Source of the DNA: Aliamphritea hakodatensis
GTDB taxonomy: Bacteria; Pseudomonadota; Gammaproteobacteria; Pseudomonadales; Balneatricaceae
NCBI RefSeq assembly: GCF_024347195.1
Contig: NZ_AP025281.1
Span: forward strand, 1,984,001 to 2,048,000
Length of the DNA: 64,000 bases
Direction: 5' to 3'
Position 1 is the first letter of the stretch. Each line of letters opens with the position of its first letter. Shown here piece after piece: positions 44,631 through 52,878 of this stretch. The translations under genes and the position numbers were made by a program. Under the pieces are notes generated by a model. It was not told where the DNA came from and made no database searches. It worked only from the letters and a program-made list of their open reading frames with translations.

Positions 44631-45488
44631 TATTGCTGACTGAGTCTGTGCGATCGCCTTCAGGCCCTTCAGGGTCGTTTCAATCAGTTCACTGTCGCTG
44701 GGTGATTCCTGATACACAAGATAGGTAGGGCGCTGGAATACCGGTGCTTCTTCAACCCTGTGCAGTCTGCCTTCCCGGATCAGTGGTTCAACTGAGCTGG
44801 CGATAAAATACCCTGACCCGCCGTGGTTAAGAATGTGCTGTAAGCCGACACTGCTCAGGCCGACGGTGAGTTTGGGTACCGGAACATCGGCGAATGCCAG
44901 GCTGTGCTGAGCCCGGAAGCTGTCACCCCAGTCGACGAATATATAACCGGGTACTCTGCCGGGAACCACTTCACGGGGCTCAGTGGAGACCAGAATCAGC
45001 GGTTCACTCATATAGGGCTCAATGGTCAGCTCCGGTCGCTGTTGCGGGTCATAAAGAATGGCGACATCCAGTAACCGGTCCCGCAGGCGCTCCATGAGAG
45101 TGGTGGAGTATTCCGCCAGTACATGCGTGGCAACATTCGGTGCTTCCTGTTCCATCCAGGCGAGCCAGGGCGGAGCAATCTGCTCCCAGTGATTGAGCTG
45201 TAAGCCAAGATTAACGATGGCCTTAAGGTCGTCGGGCAGGGCGATTTCCTGGCGTGCCCGGTCCCATGCCCGTACTGACGTCAGGGCATGGCGGCGGAAG
45301 TGATGGCCGGCAGCGGTCAGTTCTGCACCGTTACGCCGGCGCAGAAACAGTTCCCGGTTAAGGCGGTCTTCCAGGGCTTTAATTCTGGCACTGATGGTTG
45401 ACTGGGTGACGCAGAGTTTGTCTGCAGCCAGCTGGAAACTGCCGGTAGCTGTCACCTCCAGAAAGGCGCGCATGTGCTCTATGTTCAT
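44622..45488 (-). CDS. LysR-family regulator, divergent from a 2OG-oxygenase gene
   Basis: The ATG at 45488 follows AGAGGTG and gives 288 residues; an in-frame start at 45560 is not needed. The N-terminal winged helix (AADKLCVTQSTISARI) and the effector domain are typical of the family. It is divergent from the oxygenase gene at 45661 with a 172-base shared region that contains CCGGT-N6-ACCGG. It probably regulates that gene; the effector is unknown. Confidence 0.9.
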   Translation of the reverse strand: MNIEHMRAFLEVTATGSFQLAADKLCVTQSTISARIKALEDRLNRELFLRRRNGAELTAAGHHFRRHALTSVRAWDRARQEIALPDDLKAIVNLGLQLNHWEQIAPPWLAWMEQEAPNVATHVLAEYSTTLMERLRDRLLDVAILYDPQQRPELTIEPYMSEPLILVSTEPREVVPGRVPGYIFVDWGDSFRAQHSLAFADVPVPKLTVGLSSVGLQHILNHGGSGYFIASSVEPLIREGRLHRVEEAPVFQRPTYLVYQESPSDSELIETTLKGLKAIAQTQSAISD

Positions 45489-45660
45489 AACACCTCTTAA
45501 GTAAGACTCGCCGGTGCCGTTACCGGTCCTGATTAGAATCGGGAAATTCGATATTAACATTAGATTATATTTGTTTGTTTTATGGAAGAGCTTGTTTGAT
45601 ATTTATGCAAACGGCGGCCGGTTGCCGCAACATAAACATCTGATGTGGAGTTAGAAGATC

Positions 45661-46536
45661 ATGAACGGGCAAACAGTGATTCAGGCGGAAGGTATGCAGC
45701 TGGGAGACATTGTTGATCTGCAAAGGTATCCGATTGATCAGTTGGAACATCCTGAAATGCAGGCGTTACTGGCGCACTGCCGTGAAGCGTTGGATGATAT
45801 CGGCTGTGTGGTGATCCGCAATTTTGTCAGGCCGGAATCCCTGCAGCGGATGACTGCAGAGGCAAAGCGCCTGCTGCCGGAAACATTCTGGTCGCAGGGG
45901 AGCCATAATCCTTATTTCACGCCGGATGATGAGAGCCTGCCAGCAGACCATCCGAAACGCTTTTTTGAGCGCCGTGAGAGCGGCTATATCAATTCAGATG
46001 TGCTGGAAGACAGCTCAGACCTGCGTGCCATTTATGAAGACCCGCAAATGCTGCGCTTTGTGGGCGAGTGCCTGAATATCTGGCCGTTATATTGCTGGGC
46101 GGATCCACTGGGACGTAACCCGTATTCGGTGATGGATTCCGGGCATTATTTCCCCTGGCATTTTGACGGTAATGAATTCACTGTGAGTATTCTGGTACAG
46201 GAGTCTGAAGCCGGCGGGTGTTTTGAATTCGCCCCGGATGTCCGCCATCCGGAAGATGAGTGTTTTGACGATGTCAGGGACGTGCTGGCAGGCAACAGTG
46301 ACAGGGTGCATCAGTTACAGCTGCGCCCCGGTGATCTGCAGTTGTTCAAGGGGCGTTTTTCCATGCACCGGGTGACCCGTATCGAAGGGGATACCATGCG
46401 CATTATTGCGCTGCCGACCTATTCAACTGACCCGTTTACGGTTAACCGGCCTAAACATTCCGAGCATTTATATGGCCGTGCGATGCCGATTCATTATGAA
46501 CGGGAAAATATGCGGGTGGATAATCTGACCGATTAG
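45661..46536 (+). CDS. Phytanoyl-CoA-dioxygenase-like Fe(II)/2OG oxygenase
   Basis: This 291-residue soluble protein has the cupin-type facial triad: His167 and Asp169 (FPWHFDG) and His236 (SMHRVTR), with Arg248 likely to bind 2-oxoglutarate. An aspartate rather than glycine or alanine at 169 points to a hydroxylase, not a halogenase. The substrate cannot be told from sequence; amino-acid-like or acyl substrates are typical of relatives. It stands alone with a divergent LysR gene. It is one of three 2OG oxygenases in the window, the others being GlaH and the one in the purine operon. Confidence 0.88.
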   Translation: MNGQTVIQAEGMQLGDIVDLQRYPIDQLEHPEMQALLAHCREALDDIGCVVIRNFVRPESLQRMTAEAKRLLPETFWSQGSHNPYFTPDDESLPADHPKRFFERRESGYINSDVLEDSSDLRAIYEDPQMLRFVGECLNIWPLYCWADPLGRNPYSVMDSGHYFPWHFDGNEFTVSILVQESEAGGCFEFAPDVRHPEDECFDDVRDVLAGNSDRVHQLQLRPGDLQLFKGRFSMHRVTRIEGDTMRIIALPTYSTDPFTVNRPKHSEHLYGRAMPIHYERENMRVDNLTD

Positions 46537-46597
46537 CCACTGTTGTTCAGAGTACAGTTGGCACAAATGGCCTGTTTTTCCGGTATTGTCAGGGAAG

Positions 46598-48274
46598 TCA
46601 GGCCGTTGCAATTTCCCGGATGCGGGCGATGATCGCCAGCAAGCCGTTCCCCCGGGAAGGGCTGAGATGCTTCATCAGTTGCAGGCGTTTCAGATAGCCT
46701 TCAATATCAAACAGCAGAATGTCCTCAGCGGTTTTGCCGTTTACCGCTGCCAGCAACAGTGCGATCAGCCCGCGGATAACCCTTGCATCCGCATCGGCGC
46801 TGAACCAGTAGCGCCCGTCATTATCTTTCTGATAATCAAGCCAGGCAGAGCTTTCGCAGCCTTTTACCAGATGTTCGCTGACTTTTGCTTCGCTGGTCAT
46901 GTGAGGCAACTGTTTGCCGAGTAACATGATTTCCCGGTAACGGTCGTTCCAGCTGGTCAGGGGTTCAAGCCTGCTGAGTATGGTGTCTGAATCAATGTCT
47001 TTACCGAACGGGTTATCGGTAAAGGCTTTGTCGCTGCTGACGGTTTCGGCGACCGGAAAGAAGCCGCTGGCGGTCAGCTGATGGAGCACTTCAGCAAAAC
47101 GCTCCACGTCTTCAGTGGTGTTATAGGCTGCAAATGAAGCACGGATGGTGCCCGGCAGGCCCAGTTTGCTCATCAGTGGCATGGCGCAATGATGGCCGGT
47201 ACGTACCGCGATCCCGTGCTGATCAAGAATAAGGCCTACATCCTGCTGGTGGTGACTGGTCAGCTGGAATGACAGAATGGCGGCGTTGGCGGTAGGCGTG
47301 CCAATCCGGGTAAAGCCTTTTACCTGATCACAGCATTTTATTGCGTGCTGTAGCAGTGCCTGTTCATGGCCGGCAACGGCACGGCGGTCCAGGCTGTTCA
47401 GCCAGTCAATCGTCGCCATCAGGCCAACCGCACCGGCAATGTTGGGTGTGCCGGCTTCAAATTTAAAAGGCAGGTCATTGTATTCGGTGTGTTCGAAGCT
47501 GACGCTGCGGATCATTTCACCGCCACCCTGCCAGGGGGGCAGTGCTTCAAGCAGTGCCTGGCGGCCGTACAGCACCCCGGTGCCGGTCGGGCCGTACATC
47601 TTATGGCCGGAAAAAACGTAAAAGTCGCAACCCAGGCGCTGTACATCAACCTTCATATGGGCCACGGCCTGAGCGCCGTCGACAACCACTGTTGCACCGG
47701 CTGCCTTGGCCTGACGGACCATAGCGGCCAGCGGGTTTACCGTGCCCAGTGCGTTGGATACATGGGTCAGTGAGACAATTCTGGTCTGGTGGTTAAGCAG
47801 GTGGCCAAATGCCTGTTGATCAAGGTCGCCGTTTGGCAGAACCGGCACGACCCTGATGACTGCACCGGTGCGTTGCGCCAGCATTTGCCAGGGGACGATA
47901 TTGGCATGGTGTTCCAGCTCGGTGAGCAGGATTTCATCGTTTTTCTGTAGCTGGCCTGTCAGGCACTGGGCGATCAGATTCAGGCTTTCGGTGGTGCCCC
48001 GGGTCCAGATTATCTCTTTGTCACTGGCGGCGTTGATAAATTGTCGGACGCTTTGTCTGGCCGCTTCAAACTGTACCGTTGCCCGTTCGCTTAAATGATG
48101 AGCGCCACGGTGAACATTGGCATTGTTCGCGCTGTAATAGTTGCTGATTGCCTGAATCACGCTTGCCGGCTTCTGGGTGGTGGCGGCATTATCCAGATAG
48201 ACCAGTGGCTGATCATGAATCTGCTGAGCCAGCAGTGGAAATTGCTGGCGGATGTCGGCAACTGAAAAACTCAA
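46598..48274 (-). CDS. SufS-SufE fusion: cysteine desulfurase with sulfur acceptor domain
   Basis: Residues 1-405 are a group II cysteine desulfurase (SufS/CsdA): PLP lysine Lys225 (SGHK) and active-site Cys363 (TGHHC). After a linker of about 20 residues, 425-558 is a complete SufE/CsdE domain with acceptor Cys473 (VKGCESSAW). The frame is continuous, so the fusion is real and couples sulfur release to transfer. The TTG at 48274 has AGGAG seven bases before it. No sufBCD adjoins, so it may serve tRNA thiolation, cluster assembly or TcdA rather than a Suf operon. Confidence 0.94.
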   Translation of the reverse strand: MSFSVADIRQQFPLLAQQIHDQPLVYLDNAATTQKPASVIQAISNYYSANNANVHRGAHHLSERATVQFEAARQSVRQFINAASDKEIIWTRGTTESLNLIAQCLTGQLQKNDEILLTELEHHANIVPWQMLAQRTGAVIRVVPVLPNGDLDQQAFGHLLNHQTRIVSLTHVSNALGTVNPLAAMVRQAKAAGATVVVDGAQAVAHMKVDVQRLGCDFYVFSGHKMYGPTGTGVLYGRQALLEALPPWQGGGEMIRSVSFEHTEYNDLPFKFEAGTPNIAGAVGLMATIDWLNSLDRRAVAGHEQALLQHAIKCCDQVKGFTRIGTPTANAAILSFQLTSHHQQDVGLILDQHGIAVRTGHHCAMPLMSKLGLPGTIRASFAAYNTTEDVERFAEVLHQLTASGFFPVAETVSSDKAFTDNPFGKDIDSDTILSRLEPLTSWNDRYREIMLLGKQLPHMTSEAKVSEHLVKGCESSAWLDYQKDNDGRYWFSADADARVIRGLIALLLAAVNGKTAEDILLFDIEGYLKRLQLMKHLSPSRGNGLLAIIARIREIATA

Positions 48275-48361
48275 CTTACAACTCCTGGGTCTGACTCTGT
48301 ATTTTCCCGGTAATAAGCCGGCGCTTTGCTGTTCTGAAAGCGTCCGGATATCAGCCGTTGC

Positions 48362-48754
48362 TTATTCTGCTTTTGCAGCACTCAGTAATTTATTCAGTTT
48401 ACTCTGCCAGCGGGTGAACATCATGGCTGCCGTAAACAGACTGGCAACCAGTAAGCTTTGAGCCAGTGCCAGTAAACTGTTAGGGCCGCCGGCCATGGCG
48501 GTCTGTACCGCATGCATAAAATAGATACTGAGGAAGAAGCAAAGCCAGATATGGCCACGCAGATTTTTCCTGATGACCACCGGGTAGAACAGGGCCAGAG
48601 GCACTGTCTGTACTGCCCAGATAACATAAGGGTTTGCCGTCGGCGGCGGAGATATCAGAAGATACCAGGCGGTCAGTAACAGGATCAGTCCAAAGTAACT
48701 GAGCAGTGTCGCAGCCCGGCTGATATTAACCAGACGCTGAAGTTTTGCTTGCAT
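48362..48754 (-). CDS. DUF2069 membrane protein
   Basis: A 130-residue protein with four hydrophobic helices and a conserved YFGLILLL-type start, matching DUF2069. The family commonly follows wrbA in gammaproteobacteria, as here with a 25-base gap. The function is unknown. It is the last gene of arsC-like-wrbA-DUF2069. Confidence 0.85.
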   Translation of the reverse strand: MQAKLQRLVNISRAATLLSYFGLILLLTAWYLLISPPPTANPYVIWAVQTVPLALFYPVVIRKNLRGHIWLCFFLSIYFMHAVQTAMAGGPNSLLALAQSLLVASLFTAAMMFTRWQSKLNKLLSAAKAE

Positions 48755-48779
48755 GGGAAGGTTCTCGTCCAGTGGTTAA

Positions 48780-49379
48780 TTAGCGGGCGTTCAGCAGTTG
48801 TGTGGCCAGCCTGCCCAGACGCTTGCCCTGTGCCTGGCACAGATTGCGTTCGGTATTGTCCAGATCCTGACCATCCTGTCCGGCAACATGGGTTGCGCCG
48901 TACGGGGTGCCGCCCCGGGTGGTGCTGAGCAGCTCAGACTCAGAATAAGGAATGCCGGCCATCAGCATACCGTGGTGCATTAATGGCAGCATCATGCTCA
49001 GCAGGGTGGTTTCCTGGCCGCCGTGTAAGCTGGCGGTGGAGCTGAATACGCAGGCAGGTTTGTCGATCAGCGCACCGCTCAGCCATAAGCTGCTGGTGCT
49101 GTCGATGAAGTATTTCAGCGGTGAGGCCATGTTGCCAAAACGGGTCGGGCTGCCCAGTGCCAGACCGCTGCAGTTTGCCAGATCTGCTTCAGTGCAGTAG
49201 ATGTCACCGTCTGCAGGAATGGTGGGCGCAGACTGTTCACACTCGGCAGACACTTCCGGGACGGTGCGCAGACGGGTGTCAATGCCGCTGGCTTCGATGC
49301 CCCGGGCGATCTGTTCAGCCATGGTGCGGGTGGCACCATGGCGGCTATAGTAGAGAACCAGAACGTAAGGTGAACTCAC
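48780..49379 (-). CDS. wrbA: NAD(P)H:quinone oxidoreductase WrbA
   Basis: WrbA is an FMN-binding flavodoxin-like enzyme that reduces quinones by two electrons, protecting from oxidative stress. The 199 residues have the YYSRHGATRTMAEQIA flavin phosphate loop and the SPTRFGNMASPLKYF isoalloxazine segment. A GTG start at 49379 directly follows the stop codon of the arsC-like gene, so translation is coupled. The order arsC-like-wrbA-DUF2069 with yihY divergent is conserved with pseudomonads. Confidence 0.93.
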   Translation of the reverse strand: MSSPYVLVLYYSRHGATRTMAEQIARGIEASGIDTRLRTVPEVSAECEQSAPTIPADGDIYCTEADLANCSGLALGSPTRFGNMASPLKYFIDSTSSLWLSGALIDKPACVFSSTASLHGGQETTLLSMMLPLMHHGMLMAGIPYSESELLSTTRGGTPYGATHVAGQDGQDLDNTERNLCQAQGKRLGRLATQLLNAR

Positions 49380-49727
49380 TCAGAGAATCTCCAGTACGGA
49401 TTCCGGCGGACGGCCAATCCGTGCCTGACCGTCTTTGATGACAATCGGGCGCTCGATCAGCTTCGGGTATTCAGCCATCAGCTCAATAATCTGGTCTTCG
49501 CTGAGGGTTTCATCCGCCAGATTGTTATCTGTATATTCAGCTTCACCGGGACGCAGCAGTTCCCGTGCGCTGATGCCCAGCTGGGTGATAATTTCCTTGA
49601 GTTCCATTTCAGTCGGCGGATTCTCAAGATACAGGCGGATTTCCGGCGTGACGCCGTTTTCTTCCAGCAGGGCAAGGGTCGCCCGGGACTTGGAGCAGCG
49701 AGGGTTGTGGTAAATTTCAGCAGACAT
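49380..49727 (-). CDS. ArsC-family glutaredoxin-dependent reductase (YfgD-like)
   Basis: The ATG at 49727 gives 115 residues. NPRCSKSRATL carries the catalytic cysteine (Cys11), and the later IERPIVI-x6-RIGRPP section is the conserved arginine-rich end of the ArsC/YfgD type. It is likely an arsenate-reductase-family thiol enzyme; its usual neighbours here suggest a general redox role rather than arsenate resistance, since no arsB or arsR is near. A longer frame starts at 49757 but lacks a good ribosome site. Confidence 0.88.
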   Translation of the reverse strand: MSAEIYHNPRCSKSRATLALLEENGVTPEIRLYLENPPTEMELKEIITQLGISARELLRPGEAEYTDNNLADETLSEDQIIELMAEYPKLIERPIVIKDGQARIGRPPESVLEIL

Positions 49728-49923
49728 AGCACCATACCTTTTAAAGACAGTGAGCAAACAGGCCGTTACTTTTACAACGGCGCAATTATAATAATGATGC
49801 GTCAGGCCTATGATATATATGTTTAAACAGGTGGCGCTGACAGGGCTTATTGTATACAGCTTGGCGTTGGGTCTAAAGCGTCAGAAGCGATGATTTGGCA
49901 GTTTTTAACGGGGTAACCAGAAG

Positions 49924-51225
49924 ATGTCCGGCAGAAATATTCCTGATGAAAATAAACCCTTCATCAAGTTAGGTGCAGCGGCTGCGTTTGTCCGTTATCT
50001 GTTTGTACAGTTTATAGAGAATAAAGGCATGCTGAATGCCTCTGCGCTGACCTATACCACCCTGTTTGCAGTGGTACCGCTGATGACGGTGACGTACGCT
50101 ATGCTGGCGATTGTGTCGCCGTTTCAGGGGGCCGGTGAGGAGTTGCAGAGCTGGATTTTTGATAACTTTGTCCCGGCAACCGGCAATGTGGTGCAGGAGT
50201 ATCTGAACAGTTTTGCTGCGCAGGCCCGACAACTGACGGTGGTGGGGATTGTGTTTCTGGTCGTTACGTCGATCATGATGATGAAAAACATCGAGGCGGC
50301 ATTTAACCGGATTTGGCGGGTGGGTGAACCCCGTAAGGGTTTATCCAGTTTTTTACTGTACTGGGCGGTACTGAGTCTGGGACCGATTCTGATTGGCGTC
50401 GGCTTGTTTGTGACCTCCTATGTGGCGTCATTGTCACTGTTTACCAGCGCGACTGAGCTGGTGGGGCGGGGGCGTTTACTGTCGATGCTGCCGATGCTGT
50501 TGTCAGCGGCAGCCTTTACCCTGCTGTATGCGGCGGTGCCTAACTGTAAGGTACCGCTGAGAAACGCGCTGATCGGCGGCATTGTGGTGGCGCTGTTATT
50601 TGAAACAGCCAAACGCAGCTTTGCTTTTTTTGTCACCCAGTCACCGTCGTATCAGTTAATTTACGGGGCGTTTGCGGCGGTGCCGCTATTTCTGCTGTGG
50701 ATCTATATCAGTTGGGTGATTATTCTTATCGGGGCTGAGCTGACCCGGGCCCTGAGCGTTTACCGTCAGGAACTGGAGCCGGCTGAGCACTCAAAGCTGC
50801 ATACGCTGCTGGCGGTGTTGCACCGGCTCTGGCTGGCACAGCAGCGGGGGAAATCAGTGGATGAGCGGGTTTTGCTGCGCCAGGTGGAAGGGCTGGATCA
50901 GAGCCGCTGGGATGAGTTTGTGAGGTTACTTACCCCCGGTATTCTGCGCCGTACGGATCAGGGGGAATATCTGCTGGCCCGGGATCTGGGCAGTCTGACA
51001 CTGGATCAGTTGCAACAGCGTTTACCCTGGCCGTTACCGGATGCCACCGCAGTGGCTGCTATGGAGTTCTGGCAGCGGCGGCTGAATGGCCGGCTTGATG
51101 ATGTGAATGAACATCGTAAAGTTGCACTGGATGTGAGCCTGGAAGCCTTGTTTGCTGAAACAGCGGCGGATAAGGCAGATTCTGAATCTGCGGCTAAGCT
51201 GAATAGTCCTGTGACTAAACCTTAA
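49924..51225 (+). CDS. YihY/BrkB family inner membrane protein
   Basis: A 433-residue protein with about six transmembrane helices in the first 280 residues and a soluble C-terminal part, matching the YihY/BrkB family (formerly annotated as ribonuclease BN). The conserved ALTYTTLFAVVPLM and PNCKVPLRNALIGG segments are present. The family function is unsettled. It is divergent from the arsC-like gene, as in pseudomonads. The C-terminal 150 residues are less conserved and end in a low-complexity tail. Confidence 0.9.
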   Translation: MSGRNIPDENKPFIKLGAAAAFVRYLFVQFIENKGMLNASALTYTTLFAVVPLMTVTYAMLAIVSPFQGAGEELQSWIFDNFVPATGNVVQEYLNSFAAQARQLTVVGIVFLVVTSIMMMKNIEAAFNRIWRVGEPRKGLSSFLLYWAVLSLGPILIGVGLFVTSYVASLSLFTSATELVGRGRLLSMLPMLLSAAAFTLLYAAVPNCKVPLRNALIGGIVVALLFETAKRSFAFFVTQSPSYQLIYGAFAAVPLFLLWIYISWVIILIGAELTRALSVYRQELEPAEHSKLHTLLAVLHRLWLAQQRGKSVDERVLLRQVEGLDQSRWDEFVRLLTPGILRRTDQGEYLLARDLGSLTLDQLQQRLPWPLPDATAVAAMEFWQRRLNGRLDDVNEHRKVALDVSLEALFAETAADKADSESAAKLNSPVTKP

Positions 51226-51269
51226 TTTTTTCCTCTTTTTGACAGTCAGGCTATTGCTAAGGAAGTTGT

Positions 51270-51722
51270 ATGGCGCGTACCACCAATTATGTTCTTGAAA
51301 ATGATGATCTGCCCTTCGCCCGGGACTTTGTCCGTAAGCAGGTCACCCAGGCGGGCGGGCTCAGTGACGGCCCGCTGGTCAGTGCAATTGATGAAATGGA
51401 TACCGTGCTGCAGCGCCGGGAAGTACGCCTGCTGAGTAAAGAGGAAGCGGTAGAAGTGTTTGCCCGTAACCTGCAGTGCTTTGATGTGCATCCTGAGTTT
51501 GCCGGTGTCATGGGCAAGCTGAGAAATGCTTTAAGAGTGCGTAACTACCGCCGCCGTAACGGTTCCCGGAAAGCATCACAGAAGACCATTACTATCAGCC
51601 ATGAGGCCTGGGCGCTGCTGAAGACCATGGTTAAGCACAGTGACGCGACGAATCTGTCCGAAGCCATTCTTAAACTGGACATTCCTGCTGATGTGATTGC
51701 CAGCATCAGCAGGAAGTCCTGA
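51270..51722 (+). CDS. Possible MatP-like ribbon-helix-helix DNA-binding protein
   Basis: This 150-residue basic protein has a helical N-terminal half, a basic segment RNYRRRNGSRK and a ribbon-helix-helix-like C-terminal part (about 103-135): a strand KTITI, then helices with AWALLKTM and TNLSEAILKL. Length, order and this pattern resemble E. coli MatP, the Ter macrodomain organiser (150 residues; RARRKRHF, then KKSIDL and TLSETIVQL). The similarity is short and from memory; any RHH regulator could share it. It starts 44 bases after the yihY gene on the same strand. Confidence 0.6.
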   Translation: MARTTNYVLENDDLPFARDFVRKQVTQAGGLSDGPLVSAIDEMDTVLQRREVRLLSKEEAVEVFARNLQCFDVHPEFAGVMGKLRNALRVRNYRRRNGSRKASQKTITISHEAWALLKTMVKHSDATNLSEAILKLDIPADVIASISRKS

Positions 51723-51734
51723 GCATAGGTTTAC

Positions 51735-52727
51735 TTACAGAGCCGTTATTTTTTCCAGATGAACAGCTTGCTGATCTTCCGGCAGGAAGCTGGCAGTAAT
51801 GCTGTTTGCGGCCAGTTGTTTCAGCTGTTCTGCGGTCATGTTCAGTGCGTCCGCCAGTGCCTGATAATTCGCATTCACGTAACCGCTAAAGTAGGCCGGA
51901 TCGTCGGAGTTGACGGTGACCCGGACGCCTTTATCCAGTAACTCGAGAATATTGTGTTCGGCCATATCGCTGAAAACTTTCAGCTTGGTATTGGACAGCG
52001 GGCATACCGTGAGCGGGATGCGGTGCTGTACCAGATAGCTCACCAGCTGCGGGTCCTGAGTTGCTGCCACACCGTGATCAATCCGGCAGACATTCAGCAG
52101 GCTGATTGCATTCCAGATATTTTCCGGCGGGCCTTCTTCACCGGCGTGGGCGACGGTTCTCAGGCCGGCTTCCCGGGCGGCAGCAAATACCCGTTCAAAT
52201 TTTTCCGGCGGGTGCCCCAGTTCGGAGCTGTCCAGCCCGACGGCGATGAAATGATCTTTGTAGGGTAATGCGTCCCGCAGGGTATTAAAGGCATCCTCTT
52301 CGCTCAGGTGGCGCAGGAAGGACAGTATCAGATAGCTGGTGATGCCCAGCTTTTTTTCGCCGTCGGCCAGTGCCCGGCTGATGCCCTGAATTACCGTACC
52401 TATGGGGATGCCCCGTTCGGTATGGGTCTGGGGGTCAAAGAATGGCTCGGTATGTACCACACCGTCTGCCTGACAGCGGAGCAGGTAGGCCCAGGTCAGG
52501 TCGTAAAAATCGTCTTCGGTCTGTAAGACATTGGCACCCTGATAGTAAATGTCGAGGAAGTCCTGCAGGTTGCTGAACTCGTAAGCGGCACGGATATCTT
52601 CAACGGAACTGTAGGGCAGGGTAATGCGGTTGCGTCTGGCCAGTTCGAACATCAGTTCCGGCTCAAGGCTGCCTTCAAGGTGGAGGTGTAATTCGGCTTT
52701 GGGAATGGCTTGGATTAGTTGCTGCAT
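51735..52727 (-). CDS. Adenine deaminase (adenosine deaminase-like type)
   Basis: This 330-residue metal-dependent amidohydrolase has HLHLEG, VAHAGEEG, RIDHG and NSDDPAYF, the metal ligands and catalytic residues of the adenosine deaminase superfamily. The details, notably EPFFDPQTHT, ILSFLRHLSEE and CPLSNTKL, match the Pseudomonas-type adenine deaminase rather than adenosine deaminase. It would convert adenine to hypoxanthine. It is the last gene of the purine operon, with a 152-base gap holding a 9-bp inverted repeat before it. Confidence 0.88.
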   Translation of the reverse strand: MQQLIQAIPKAELHLHLEGSLEPELMFELARRNRITLPYSSVEDIRAAYEFSNLQDFLDIYYQGANVLQTEDDFYDLTWAYLLRCQADGVVHTEPFFDPQTHTERGIPIGTVIQGISRALADGEKKLGITSYLILSFLRHLSEEDAFNTLRDALPYKDHFIAVGLDSSELGHPPEKFERVFAAAREAGLRTVAHAGEEGPPENIWNAISLLNVCRIDHGVAATQDPQLVSYLVQHRIPLTVCPLSNTKLKVFSDMAEHNILELLDKGVRVTVNSDDPAYFSGYVNANYQALADALNMTAEQLKQLAANSITASFLPEDQQAVHLEKITAL

Positions 52728-52837
52728 CTGATCTCCTTCCGGCTGCGTTCCAGTGTGTTTTACTGCAGCTCTTTTCGTGTTCAGCGCTGTTGTCTGTGAG
52801 AACTCTTTGTTTTTGCTGCTTTTGTTTTAAGAAACTA

Positions 52838-52870
52838 TAGCAGGCCGGGGCGCATGAGGCTGGCCTGCTA
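52838..52870. repeat. Inverted repeat between the oxygenase and adenine deaminase genes
   Basis: TAGCAGGCC (52838-52846) and GGCCTGCTA (52862-52870) pair over 9 bp around a 15-base loop. It follows the stop of the oxygenase gene (minus strand) and may end or thin that transcript before the deaminase gene; only a weak T-rich tract follows. Confidence 0.5.
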
Positions 52871-52878
52871 AACAGTTT

